A stretch of DNA of 64,000 bases from Cercis canadensis (lineage: Eukaryota > Streptophyta > Magnoliopsida > Fabales > Fabaceae), in assembly GCA_003255065.1 (NCBI GenBank), contig QAOA01007908.1, positions 255,943 to 319,942 of the forward strand, written 5' to 3'. The notes under the pieces are model-generated. The model saw only the letters and a program-made list of their open reading frames with translations. It searched no databases and was not told the DNA's origin. How positions within the stretch are numbered: the first letter of the stretch is position 1; each line of letters opens with the position of its first letter. The position numbers and the translations under genes were made by a program. Shown here one piece after another: positions 49,201 through 60,095 of the stretch.

Positions 49201-52200
49201 TGCCCCTACCTAAATTTTGAATAATTCTCTTACTTTGCCACTGTGAAAAAGAAGAAAAACAAAATTAATTCAAAGAAGAAAATTATCATCCATTACAAAA
49301 AAGTAAGAAACATATGAATTGTTCATAATCTTTTTTAGATGTTGTATAGAAAGGAAGAAATTATGAATGAAATAACAGAAATTACAACTTCAAAAAATAC
49401 AGAAGAAAAAGGAGTCAGAAATACAAAGACAAACAAATCGACATAACACACCCACTCTTTTTGAATATCAGCAAAAGGGATCACCATAAACAACCCATGA
49501 ACCAAGCACCAAAATAAAACAAATTAAACAATTTTGTCCCAGAAGTTCAGTGTTAACTTGCCAATTGATTTTCAAAATCACAAGAGTCACCCTCAACCTC
49601 AATCCATCAACACTAAATTAAAGCAAACTTAAAACACACATTTTCCTATTCTTAAAAACACTGTTAGTAGCAATCAACCCAACAACTTAACCATTCAAAT
49701 GCAATTGAATACTATATATCAAGTAGCTTATGAGTAGAAAGTGGTAATCTCAAAATCAGTGGAGTGAATTTACGGGCAAAGAGAAATGGGTTTCACTTTA
49801 AGAGAAGTGGAGCTATGAGATAAAGGAGGGAAATGGAATCAAGGGGAAAGCAAGTTCACGCACCAATCCAAGGTGATGGTGAAGTGTAATGTCAATGCCA
49901 TTTGGATCTTCCACTCAGTACTTGTCAAACAAAGAAGAGCTGCCCAAAGGGGTTCATACGCAAGGGGCAGAGACAAGCGGCGGTCAGATGTGGGGAAAAT
50001 GTTGGGCAACAGTGGTTTGGCATATGTTGCTGTCGCTGTCAAGAGGCAAATGAGAAACCAGCAGAAGACAGAACAACTCAGCTCGCCAAAGATGGTGGCA
50101 GTGATGGTGACACCGGAAAGGTGGCGGTGATGGCAGTGAAGCTCGCCGGTGGTCATGGTAGAGGGACGAGAGAGTTGGGGTGTGGGGGTTTGGGTTTGAT
50201 GAGGGGTACAGGTGGGTAGATTTGTCTTTTTACATTTAAAAGGCTTTCCCATGCCATGGAAATCCATGATTCCCACTCCTTCCGATGAGAATGTTTTTAT
50301 GGGAAACTTGGCTAAAAACCATTCCTAGGAATCCTTGGGAATTTTTTGTAAAAACCAAACATGTGAATCCTACTTTTCCAAGTTGGGATTCCTAGCCAAA
50401 CGCCACCTTATGTAAACCACCTTTTTATCCCATTATTTTCCTTTCATCTAATCCCATAAATCAATTAAAATTCCTGGGCGGCATCAAAATATTATTGCTA
50501 ATCTGCACCCAACTGGATTTTCCACAATATCTATATATATATATATATATATATGAGAATGGCATATAGAGTATGTACCTTACACTCAGGTTTGTTCAAC
50601 ATATATGTTCCACCATAAACAGCACTAAGCCGAGCAAATGCCTGGATATAAGAAAGAATACAATCAACTATAAACAACAACCCCCAAAAGGAAGCAGACG
50701 GAAAAGAGAAATAGAGAGGGAGATTGAATGTAAAATAATGGGAGACCTGGGGAAGCTCTCCTAATCCATACAAGGGATATATGTAAGGTGATCCTCCTTG
50801 AAAGCGCGCAAGAGACTCCGCATATAGCTACAATTGGGAAGTATAACAGGAAAATAAATGAGAAGGAAGGGGGGGAAAAAAAAGCTTACGTACTAAATGG
50901 AATAGATGACACTGTCAATTAAGAGAATTCATAATTGAGAAAAAAGATCAAGTGCATAATGACCCAAAGGATTCACCTTCATCCTCTTCACAGTATCCAA
51001 TGCCGGTTCATTCAAGTAGCGATCATCTCTATGAAGTGCCAAAGCATGACCAATAACGTCCACAGTGTTGTCATCAAGCCCAAATTTTCTGTCAGAGGTC
51101 ATTAAGGAAGAAAACAATGTTAAATTTATCTGCCATTATTCCCAAAAAGATCTGATTTCCTTCTCTTTATAGAGATAAAAGACCCACATAAGGAAATAAG
51201 GAAATATATTAACTTGATAAAACAAACAATAATAATTTCACATATATATTCAAATATAGAAAACAACAATACTACATAGTAAATTAATGCAAAAAACCAA
51301 AAACATATTTACTCTACATATAAGTGGTTCACATATAACTTACACAACTGGCCAATTAAGGCTAGCATGTTAAATCCACCAACTTGCATAAAAGCAGTAC
51401 TATCACAAATTTACAAAAATGTAAAATCTACCATATACATGACATTTTGTATTAGAATTGACAACCATCACAGAGAAGAAAATGAGTTTATACATACGCC
51501 ATCAGTTCTTTAGTAGTAACTCTTGTCAAGTCCATCCCTTCATGTGTTTTGGGATCATTCTCATCATAATCTTGAACATAAATGAAAAACTTGCGTGCTC
51601 GACGTTTTTCAAAAATACCCATAAGAGGGGACTTTAAGGCCTCCATGTCAGTAGCTGGCACCTTGTGAATCTATCAGAATGGAGTTTTTACCAGCAATGC
51701 AATTAATAAAACTTAAATAGAATCTAAAGCCCAAAAAAAAAAGTCCCATATGATGACACTGCTAGCATACCTTTCCTTTATTATAGACATAGCTGCCATC
51801 CCCAGCTTTGAAATAGAGATACTTTGTTACATCCGTATGTATGAGAACACGTACTAAAGTGCCATTGGCCATCATAAACTACTCAAGAAAACAGCAGATC
51901 TAACAGAATGAGAACAATATGTATCTAGCGTGTAAAGATAAGTGTGTGAGCGTGTGTAAGTTTGATAAAAGTGAAAGGCAAAAAGTTAAAAGTGAATGAA
52001 TAACCTTAGGGATCATATCCACATTGTAGTCCCTACTAGAACCCAAATGAGCAGGAGGCTTGTCATTTCCCCTGAACCTCTTCCAAAGCTGAAGATAAAT
52101 CATTAGGTTTAAATAACTCCAATGTCACAGAAAAATGAAGATACATCCAGCACATGGGAGAAATGAATGAAAATCGACCTGAACAAGATTGAGTGACGTG

Positions 52201-52811
52201 GATTCTCCTCCATAATAGTCATTCCTGTCCATGTGAAGGACCTGAACAATGATACATTGAATATTATTTCCCCACTGAAACTAATCAGTCTTCAGGGTGA
52301 TGATGCTTCAGTTCCGATATGTGAAAATCTAACTTTAGCAAGTTACATGAGTGAGGAAATAGTAAGGAGGAAGAGTCCGATAATAGTATAGAAGCGAGGA
52401 TTAACTCAGAGAACCCAAAAAAAAACCCTTTGTTACCTATCCCGATTATTGCCAGATAAAGAAAATTTAATCGCAGCAGATAAAAATAACAACTTTAAAG
52501 ACTTGAAAATTTGGTTTAAAATACTGTTTAAGCGTCAGGATCTGAACAAGTAGACAACAAAACCCTGTTGTCACCTTCGATCTAAAGTAGATTCAACTTA
52601 TATCTCAGGGGAAAGGTCACTGAAAGAAGCACCGCAGTAACTAAAAACTCCATAAGAATGGCACATAAATCTGTGAAACAGAAGAATATCATAAAAACAA
52701 AAACACAGACAAGAGTGAGAAGACCTTGAGGCCATCGACGGAGAGAAGACCACTGAGAATGCATTCCTTGAGACCCGTGCCCAAGACTATAACATCATAC
52801 TCTTCATCCAT
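43217..52811 (-). CDS. GDI: Rab GDP dissociation inhibitor
   Basis: Exons: 52725-52811, 52179-52241, 52005-52088, 51771-51878, 51498-51670, 50977-51088, 50747-50827, 50579-50641, 46203-46304, 45817-45941, 44420-44630, 44268-44342, 43217-43267; 445 codons with stop, giving 444 aa, the usual plant GDI length. GDI extracts prenylated GDP-bound Rab GTPases from membranes and keeps them soluble in the cytosol for recycling. Seen: the N-terminal dinucleotide-fold word [16 protein letters not shown] (6-21), the Rab-binding platform words NDYYGGES and [30 protein letters not shown], and a Ser/Ala/Glu-rich C-terminus. Introns are GT-AG except the last (43268-44267), which needs a GC donor (AAAG|GCAAGT). 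Intron 8 is 4.3 kb and filled with repeats. Confidence 0.96.
46305..50578. other. Repeat-rich GDI intron 8
   Basis: Much longer than the other GDI introns. It holds a (CA)n tract at 46532-46555, diverged AACCAGT/ACTGGTT words near 46400-46520 and 47680-47720, an A-run with an N (47608-47644), a possible transposon at about 48960-50410 and an (AT)n tract before the acceptor (50531-50554). Open frames such as 49839-50276 are low-complexity and match no family I know. Confidence 0.6.
48960..50410. mobile_element. Possible transposon in GDI intron 8
   Basis: Related sequences rich in the word ATTCCTAGGAAT or ATTCCTGGGAA occur in opposed orientation near 49050-49190 and 50270-50400, and the outermost words (GGCCACATTTCTGAATCC; inverse of GGATTCCTAGCCAAACGCC) are weakly inverted. 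A GC-rich middle (49860-50220) differs in composition from the arms. I could not find a target duplication, so borders are approximate. Confidence 0.35.
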
Positions 52812-53372
52812 GGCGAATCACCGATTTGAAGTCAAGCTGGGTGGTTCCAGTAGAGTTGGGTAAGAGGAGAGAAGGGGTTTAGGGTTCCACGCTCTAGTCA
52901 AATATGTAGTTTTAGAGCGAGATACTTTGATTGCTGAGCGAGGAAATGGATGTGTACTAATTAAGACAATGCTTCAAGATCTTTCAAGGCGAGACGCGAG
53001 ACATTTGGGAACGAGAGACGTTAATTATACACTTTAAATTGTTTTAGAAAAACATTATACACTTGAAATTTATATTATTTTATATAATTTGAGTCTTAAT
53101 TTAAATTTTAATCATTTAAAAATTTATTTTGGTTCCTTTTTGTTATAACAAATTTAGAGGGACGAAAAATTATTCCATTCCAAGGCAATTTAATGTATTT
53201 ACAACAACAATAATATTATATAATTTATAAAAACCAGTTATTATTTGATACATGTACTGTGAAAAATAAAAATATTTATACAAATAATTAAAATTTTATA
53301 TTTAATTTAAAAATTAAAATAATTATTCTTAACTAGTTAAATATTTTAATATAAGTTATTTATATACTTTAA
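52812..53372 (-). promoter_or_regulatory. GDI leader and proximal promoter, truncated by viral DNA
   Basis: The 561 bp between the GDI start codon and the first recognisable viral base. It becomes AT-rich beyond about 53030. Any regulatory DNA that once lay farther upstream is now separated from the gene by the integrated pararetrovirus. I could not assign a TATA box. Confidence 0.45.
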
Positions 53373-54062
53373 AACATATTTTTTGGGTAAAATCATTAAA
53401 ACATAAAAGGGAGGATTAAGATTTATTATAAATAATCCATCTAATTTAATTTATGTTTTTATTCTTTTATTTAATTTAATAATAAAATAATTATCTATTC
53501 CCCTTGGATAATCCTGTTAGTTCGGAAAAGCTATTTCCCTTTTACTTTTTTATTTTTTATTTTTGGCAATAGACCCCTAAGTAAGTTGATATTAACATAC
53601 ATCACGATGGCTATAATATTTTACAGTTATTCAAAACTGCGACCATCGAAAAGTTTAAATAATTTAATTGGAGAAAATATCCCAAAGTACTTTTTTCTGT
53701 TTTATCATTTATAACTTGTTTTTCCATGGTGTGATAAGCGGGAAGGAGAAAATAAAAGAGAAGAAGGCTACTAAGGACAAATTTTAATCAAAATAAGGAA
53801 GTATCCTCCTATCCTAATAAAATGCAAGATATAAAAAATTTAAACATATACAATTAAGAGAAAATTTAGAGTAAAATCATAAAAGTGCTCAAAAAATAAT
53901 TTTTTTAAATAGTGCTTGTCACATAATAATAAATGATACAAATATTTTTTAGTGTTACATGATTATTATGTTTAAATTTAAACAAAATAATATAACATTG
54001 GTTATTTTGCATGAAATGAAAAGCACCTACTTAGAAAATAGGTGCCTTTGGCACTTTTTTTT
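53373..54062 (-). repeat. Partial second copy of the viral leader
   Basis: 690 bp nearly identical to 60301-60990 at a constant offset of 6928 bp. In the other copy this segment lies just before the first small viral ORF, so it is the 3' part of the pararetroviral leader. It ends at its low edge 12 bases before the place where that ORF would start. At the high edge a T-run and an N (54063) join it to the RT/RNase H copy. The hairpin-prone words GCACCTA...TAGGTGC and GTGCCTTTGGCAC occur at 54025-54055. Confidence 0.85.
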
Positions 54063-54656
54063 NTGTTTAGAAACTAGATTTTGAACATCTTTTTGTAAAA
54101 CATCTTTTGCAGCTTTGCAATCTATCCGTAATAGAAATTGTTTATTTATTAAATCATCTTGGAACTTTGAGATGCACAAAACAATAGACAAAATTTCCTT
54201 TTTTATAGTAGAATATTTATTTTGACTTTCAATCCAAGAACCTGAATGATAACGAACAATTTGCTCTTTGTTATTGAGATTTTGCTTTAATATTCCTTCA
54301 TATCCTAAATCTGAGGCGTCTGTTTGTACTATCATTGAGGCGTTGGGATTTGGAATTCCTAAACATGGGAGATGCTTGACTAAAGATTTTATTTGTCTAA
54401 CGACTTCAGTCATTTCATTATCCCAAGCTGGTGGTTTCTTTTTTAATCTTTTAAATAAAGGTTTACAAATTATTCTAAGATTGGGTATGAAATCAGAGAC
54501 ATAATTTAAACATCCTAAAAATCTTTGAAGTTGTTTTTTGTCTTTAATTTCATCAGGAAATTTATCTGCAAACTCAATTGATCTACTAATTGGTTTTATC
54601 TTGCCCTGATATATATCATGTCCTAAGAATCTAACTTTTGTTTGAAATAATTTCAT
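54027..54656 (-). pseudogene. Viral RT C-terminus and RNase H, copy 1 (cut at N)
   Basis: Continuation of the pararetroviral polymerase after the A-run at 54656-54664. It contains the RT thumb/connection and the RNase H words QTDASDLG and STIKKEILS. It is identical by eye to 63400-63992 at an offset of 9336 bp. The true viral sequence stops at 54064; the residues beyond (through the N) belong to leader sequence joined there, so the RNase H end is missing. This is an old integrated copy. Confidence 0.88.
54063..54063. other. Single N at a repeat junction
   Basis: The N lies in a T-run exactly where the viral leader copy (equivalent position 60990) meets the RT/RNase H copy (equivalent position 63400). 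The 2409 bases that separate these in the other copy are absent. The other two Ns in the window (25151, 47624) are also inside homopolymers, suggesting contig joins. Confidence 0.85.
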
Positions 54657-56505
54657 TTTTTTTTGCTGAAACGACTAGCCCATTTTCTTTTATAATATAA
54701 AAGAAAGTCTTCAAATGTTTGAAGTGTTGTTCTAAAGTATTAGAAAAGATTAAGACATCATCTATATAGACTATAGAAAAATGAGTGTAAGGATTAAAAA
54801 TATCATTCATTACGTTTTGAAATTCTGAAAGGGCATTTTTTAAACCAAATGGCATAACATTCCATTCATAGTGTCCAAAAGGGACTGTAAAGGCTGTTTT
54901 ATATTTATCATCTTCAGTAATTTGTATTTGCCAAAAGCCTGATTTCATATTGAACTTTGAAAATATTGAGGCATTGTGTAATCTTCCTATAAGGTCTTTT
55001 TTATTTGGAATGGGATATCTTATCCATTGAAGCACCTTATTTAAAGGCTTATAGTTAATTACTAATCTAGGTGCTCCTCGTTCTAATTCGGCTTGATTTT
55101 GAACATAAAAAGCGGCACAACTCCAAGGGGATTTGCTTGATCTGATTAATTTTTTATCTAGGAGATCTTGAATTTCTTTTTTACAATAAGCTAGTAATTC
55201 GTTATTCATCTGTATTGGTCTTGCTTTGGTAGGGATATTTCTTTCATTGAAATCTTTTTCATAAGGAAGGCTGACTATGTGTCTTTTTCTTTGCCAGAAA
55301 GCATTTGGGATCTCAGCACAGATTTCTTTTTCGAATTGTTTTTGAATTAATTCTATTTTTTGTTTTACTTCAGAAGTTTGTAATTGTTCTTCTATTCGTT
55401 TATAATGGACTTCTTTAGTTAAGAAGTTTATTTGTTGTTTTTTGGAATAAATTAAGTTTAAGGAGGAAATTGTACTATTTTGTAAATTGCTAATTTCCTT
55501 TAGTTTTGAGGATGATAAAAAATCAAAGTTTACGTTTTGTCCTAAAACTATAGTTTGTATTCCATTATGGTTTACTTTAAAAGGATAAATTTGTGTTAAA
55601 AAAGGAGTTCCTAGAATTAATTGTTCTCTCATGTCTTTTACTAAAAGAAAGGTATTTTTAAAACATATACCTTGATTACATATGTGAACTTTGGATAGTT
55701 TGTATTCTATTTGTAATCTCATTCCATTGGCTCCATGTAGCTTTTTAGATGTTTTTTCATAATATTGGGTAGGTATTAGACCTTCTTGAATACAATTTTG
55801 ATCGGCTCCTGAGTCCAATAAGGCTATGAGGTTTTTATTAAAACTGTTATTTATGACTAAGTTAATTATACAATACCACTTTTGAAATTGGATTCGACTA
55901 ATAGTATTTAAATAGTTATCATCTGAGACTTCAATTTTATCTACTTCATCCTTTTTGGTAAAATGAATTAATTGAGTTTCTAATTCTAAATCTTTTAATC
56001 TTAATTCCTTTATGTCTTCTTTTAATTGACTAATTTCATATTGTAAATCTTGGATAGAGATTTGACTTGTAGAAGGTTTTGTTTGAAATTGTTGAAATAT
56101 TTTTCCTAAATTATATGGTTCCAATCTTTCTTTTTCTTCTTCGGATTCTAACTCCCTTTTTAATTGTTCTAAATAATGTTTTTTAAGGTTTGGATCTTCT
56201 AATTCGTCTATTAATTGTAAAGTTATTCTAGGATTTGAAGTTTTATTTAATACGTTAATACTCTGACCTTGACATGTTCTTCCTTCTCTACATTCTTTAC
56301 AATTGCCACATATGGTACTAGTTCCAATGTCACAAGGTTGTCCTATAGACTCATGATCAGAGGAAGCTTCTGTTTGAGACTCTTCTTGAATGACATATAT
56401 TTCTTCATTTTCTTCATTTTCTGATTGTGATTCCTCTAAAAATAATTTTTCTAATTGTCCTTTAATTTTACTATTGATGTCTAATTCATTGATTCTTTGT
56501 TTCAT
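54631..56505 (-). pseudogene. Viral protease/reverse transcriptase part of the polyprotein
   Basis: A long open stretch in the same frame as the movement/coat segment upstream (56764-59391), from which it is separated by one in-frame TGA at 56764-56766; the frame is open between that stop and this ATG. The zinc knuckle CYKCGRIGHFSKNC lies just before the start shown. Then an acidic linker with a Cys-rich patch (CGNCKECREGRTC), an aspartic protease with DSGAD near residue 232, and a reverse transcriptase with SKFNMKSGFWQI and YIDDVLIFS. The frame shifts by one at a run of nine A on the coding strand (54656-54664), and the rest of RT/RNase H continues in another frame. Domain order and motifs are those of Caulimoviridae. 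Confidence 0.92.
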
Positions 56506-56763
56506 TGGACAATTCTTACTAAAATGTCCTATTCTACCACATTTGTAACAAACTTGAGTTCTAAATTTAACGTTTCTTCTAAATTTTCTTTCAGGTTTAT
56601 TTGGGTCAAGAGGAGTTGAAGATTTTTGATAGGATTTTTGAGACTTTCTATAATTCCTATAAACTTTCTTAGGATAAGTGTTTTTCCTAGTTTTTCTAAT
56701 TAACTTCTTTTTTCTAACGGATGGAGGCTCAGTATTCTCATAACCATGCTGCCAACAAAAATC

Positions 56764-59391
56764 TCATAATTCCTTTTTACCTGTTTTGTCTTCCTTTTGA
56801 ATCTTATTTCTTAACCTAATATCTTGACATAAGGTGGAGGCTTCTAGATGTATATTATTGATTAGATCTCTGAAAGTAATTTCAGTCCAAGGAATTGCTA
56901 TGTTATTATATTGTCTTCTAAGAGCTTCTCTTACTCTTTCAGCAAATGAATTAGGGAGTCCTGCTATAAATTTTTCTTTCCAGTAAGGTTGAAGACTATC
57001 TGTTCTAGAATATAACTTTGTTAAGAAAACATCTTTATACCATCTAAAATCAGACATTTTTGGACATTTCAAATTGTTTAGAACTTCTGATGATCTTTCT
57101 TGCATCTGTAAAGGATTTCCTATAAAATGTTTGGTGATTAAATAAAGTAATTTGGCTACATTATCTTGAATTTCTATTACTTGTCCGTCAATAACTTCTT
57201 GTTTAACTGTGTCTCCTAATATGTTATTTTTATCGGCTGGACTAATGTAATTATCCCACCAACCTTTTAATTGTCCAGTAAAACCTGCGATTAACAAACT
57301 AGCAGTTTGTTTTTCATTATTTCTACGTCTATACGCAGTTGCTGCCATTGTCATTTCTTCTAAGATTCTAAGGATTTGGTATTCGGTTAAGCCATCTATA
57401 TTCCATTCATGTAATTGAGATGCATCATAGTGAGCTTGAGTGTGGGTATAGTTTTCTTCGTATTGCATATTTGCTGGTGTAGGTCTGGGGTAATAAGTTT
57501 TTCCATATTGAGGGGTTTGTCTTACGTTTCCTTTAAGCTTATTTAGACTTAAATGCGGTTCGGAGTCGTATTGGGACTGTATTTCTAATTCTAAATCTTC
57601 ACTTTCTATTCCTTTGGTAATAGTATAAACTACAGATTTATTAGAATCTAATTTTAATGCCTTTAATTTTTCTGAAATTTTCTTTAAGATATCTTGTGTA
57701 TCATCACCTAAACTAACATCTGGGGGTGTTATAAAGGGTTGAAAAATTGGTTTGTTAGGGTCTATTCCATTTATTAATTTAGTTTTGGAAGAAGAAGGAA
57801 TATTTGTATAATTTGGTTTAGAGGAAACTATATGGTCTATTAGATCTAATTGTGAAGATATGGTATGAAGAGATATATTAGTGTAATTATTTTGTAATTG
57901 AAGATTTTTAAAGTGTTTGAGAGTTGGCATTTTTTCTTCTAAACGATTATCTTCTCCTGAGACCATTTTAAAAGGAGAGGCTATTACTTGATTTCCTTCT
58001 ATATTAACAAAATGGATTTCTTCTAATGGAGGGTGAACCGATACAACTGGCTGCTTACTTCTAGTATGCCAGGTTCTAGTACTTTGCTGAGTAACATTTA
58101 CATATGACCTAAATGGATAATCTATCTCATTTTCTAATGCATAATTTTCAAACCAGGTAAAGAAAGGGATAAGTACTTGAATCTGACCTATATATTCATA
58201 GTAAATTGTTTTAAAATTTTGTAATTCTTCTTTTGTAAATTTACTAAAATACCATCGTCTTTTATTTTTATTGTCTTCTGTCATAAAGTCCTTTTGTAGA
58301 TATTCTTTATCCATTATGAATTCTTTAGAAATAACATTTAATTGTGATGCAGAGGTTGGAGACCCTGGCGGAGATATTGGCCTATTAGCTTCAGAGGTGG
58401 TTTCTACATGATAAAAGGGTTGAGGTACACTTGGCTCAAAATTGACTCCTTGAAGGTTTATGTTTTGATAGGAATCTACCGATCGTCTACTGGAATGGAT
58501 TGAAGAGGAATCATTAAAACTACTTCTTGAGGAGAATGATCTAGAAAATCTTAATTGTATTGTTTCTGAGTCTTCTTCTATAATTTGATTTAAGGAGGCT
58601 GGGATTTGTCTAGGAGGCAGAAGATAAGGAAAGTTCCAATTAGAACTTTGTGTAATTTCTTCATGGAGTAATCTTCTAGGAGTAATGGAATTGGTGGTTA
58701 AGATGTTAGATTCGAAAATTAATGTTTCATTTTTTGGAGAAATTCTTAAAGCTTTTATGTTGACATTTGTTTTTAGAACTTTGTAATAAATTCTATAAAT
58801 AATATCTACTGGGCGAGTTCCTTCATGCATTAAGTCTTTTAATGTTTGAATATCTAAGAAGATATTAAATTGGTTTTTAAAGTCTAATATAGAGGCAGTA
58901 TAATTAGGATAACAATTAAAGTATGCTGCTCTATTATGAAGGTTTGCTTCTAAAACAGAAAGAAGTTGGTTTTTAAATTTGACTAATCTATTATCTCTTA
59001 AGCATAAACATATTGGAGAATCTATTCCTGTTCTATGTAAAGGTTTTGCGGCTACTTGAATTAAGCCGACATGTATATAATTGTAAACTTTACTATGAAC
59101 CTTTAACATGGCAGGAGTTAATAAAGGTAAAGTTTTGTGAGTTCCAGTAACGGGAATATTTTGTTCTACAGTTTTTATGACATAATCTGCAAGTATATCA
59201 AATTTGCCTATTTTATAAATTTCTTTTGGTTCTACTTTGGGTATTGACCAATTCATTAGTTTATTTTCTACTTCAGCTATTAATAATTCTTGACTATTGA
59301 TGGTTTCTTGAGATGAATCTATGGACTCTACTTCAGACTGTTCAGCTATTTCTTTTCCTTTAGAAAGTAACCTTTTTAGAATTCCAGCCAT
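56764..59391 (-). CDS. Viral movement protein/coat protein part of the polyprotein
   Basis: 875 codons open from ATG 59389-59391 to TGA 56764. Residues about 45-240 look like a 30K-type movement protein, which enlarges plasmodesmata for virus spread (words GKFDILADYV and LNIFLD-like FNIFLDIQTL). A Ser/Pro-rich linker follows (about 280-350). The C-terminal 230 residues resemble a caulimovirid coat protein (TASLLIAGFTGQLKGWWDNY, then an Arg/Lys-rich tail). The frame resumes after the stop towards the zinc knuckle and polymerase, so the ancestral product was probably one large polyprotein. Endogenous relic; expression unlikely. Confidence 0.88.
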   Translation of the reverse strand: MAGILKRLLSKGKEIAEQSEVESIDSSQETINSQELLIAEVENKLMNWSIPKVEPKEIYKIGKFDILADYVIKTVEQNIPVTGTHKTLPLLTPAMLKVHSKVYNYIHVGLIQVAAKPLHRTGIDSPICLCLRDNRLVKFKNQLLSVLEANLHNRAAYFNCYPNYTASILDFKNQFNIFLDIQTLKDLMHEGTRPVDIIYRIYYKVLKTNVNIKALRISPKNETLIFESNILTTNSITPRRLLHEEITQSSNWNFPYLLPPRQIPASLNQIIEEDSETIQLRFSRSFSSRSSFNDSSSIHSSRRSVDSYQNINLQGVNFEPSVPQPFYHVETTSEANRPISPPGSPTSASQLNVISKEFIMDKEYLQKDFMTEDNKNKRRWYFSKFTKEELQNFKTIYYEYIGQIQVLIPFFTWFENYALENEIDYPFRSYVNVTQQSTRTWHTRSKQPVVSVHPPLEEIHFVNIEGNQVIASPFKMVSGEDNRLEEKMPTLKHFKNLQLQNNYTNISLHTISSQLDLIDHIVSSKPNYTNIPSSSKTKLINGIDPNKPIFQPFITPPDVSLGDDTQDILKKISEKLKALKLDSNKSVVYTITKGIESEDLELEIQSQYDSEPHLSLNKLKGNVRQTPQYGKTYYPRPTPANMQYEENYTHTQAHYDASQLHEWNIDGLTEYQILRILEEMTMAATAYRRRNNEKQTASLLIAGFTGQLKGWWDNYISPADKNNILGDTVKQEVIDGQVIEIQDNVAKLLYLITKHFIGNPLQMQERSSEVLNNLKCPKMSDFRWYKDVFLTKLYSRTDSLQPYWKEKFIAGLPNSFAERVREALRRQYNNIAIPWTEITFRDLINNIHLEASTLCQDIRLRNKIQKEDKTGKKEL

Positions 59392-59667
59392 TTTAACTTA
59401 TCAATATTCCAATAAGAATTACCTTAAGAGTTTTAATATCTTGAAAATCTGTCTTACGGGACCACTCCTCGAGACCACCACACACGCCTTCTCTCGGCTC
59501 AAACTGGCTGACCAACGAGTTACAGAGCTGACCAACGTATTAACAGCTTTCACTGCTAGCCCAGACTTAACAAGATTTAACCCCTAAAGTGTATTCTTAA
59601 TTGGCTTATTAACAAATTAATTATGGTCTAGAGTTCTTAAAGTCGTTGTTCAAAGGAAAGATATAAC
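59392..59667 (-). other. Viral spacer with an ATG-less open stretch
   Basis: Between the third small ORF and the polyprotein. The minus strand is open for 54 codons (59422-59583) without an ATG and contains the word VVSRSGPVRQIFKIL, which looks coding rather than random. It may be the remains of another small viral ORF that lost its start. Base composition is less AT-rich here. Confidence 0.4.
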
Positions 59668-59838
59668 TTAAACAGCTAAGTAGGCTAAAGTTCTATATCT
59701 AATTCTAGCTTGCAAATAATATTTCTTACTTAGTCTAAGCTTGACTGGTAAACAATCTTTTGCATTCTTGGCTAAATATTTATAATGTTTATGTTCAATT
59801 ATAAGCTTTGCGATGTAAGGACTAAGATAACCAGGCAT
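59668..59838 (-). CDS. Viral small ORF 3 (56 aa)
   Basis: Starts at ATG 59836-59838, overlapping the TAA of the preceding small ORF by one base (TAATG), and ends at TAA 59668-59670. It is basic and Tyr/Leu-rich and ends RIRYRTLAYLAV, which resembles the end of small ORF 1 (RLRYSRLSLLAV), so the two may be related by duplication. I do not recognise a domain. The overlap chain suggests coupled termination and reinitiation, as in badnaviruses. Confidence 0.6.
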   Translation of the reverse strand: MPGYLSPYIAKLIIEHKHYKYLAKNAKDCLPVKLRLSKKYYLQARIRYRTLAYLAV

Positions 59839-60095
59839 TATGCTGAGAGTTGAGCTAGTTCTTGTCTACTAAGTTCTATTTTTTCTAAAAAAAATTCTTT
59901 ATGATGGGCATACATAAGTTTTTGATACGGAGGATCCCAATATCCTACAAAATTGTTTTTATTATCTTTTTCTAGATTTTGAAGCAGATGTTTGAAATAT
60001 CTATGATAGTTTTTGCAACCTGTTATAGCTGGTCCAAACCAAGGATGAAATTTATCTTTATGAGATTTTGAAGTTTTAGGTTTTTGGTTTGACAT
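59838..60095 (-). CDS. Viral small ORF 2 (85 aa)
   Basis: ATG at 60093-60095 overlaps the stop of small ORF 1 by one base (TGATG); the stop TAA is 59838-59840. The product is Lys/His-rich with FHPWFGPAITGC and ends SRQELAQLSA. Its place between leader and polyprotein parallels badnavirus ORFs 1 and 2, but I see no sequence resemblance that would fix a function. The frame is intact. Confidence 0.65.
   Translation of the reverse strand: MSNQKPKTSKSHKDKFHPWFGPAITGCKNYHRYFKHLLQNLEKDNKNNFVGYWDPPYQKLMYAHHKEFFLEKIELSRQELAQLSA

Noticed and set aside
49839-50276. 145-codon minus-strand frame in GDI intron 8
   Set aside because: Low-complexity Thr/Pro/His-rich start, no known domain, overlapping open frames on the other strand, and lies in a probable transposon.
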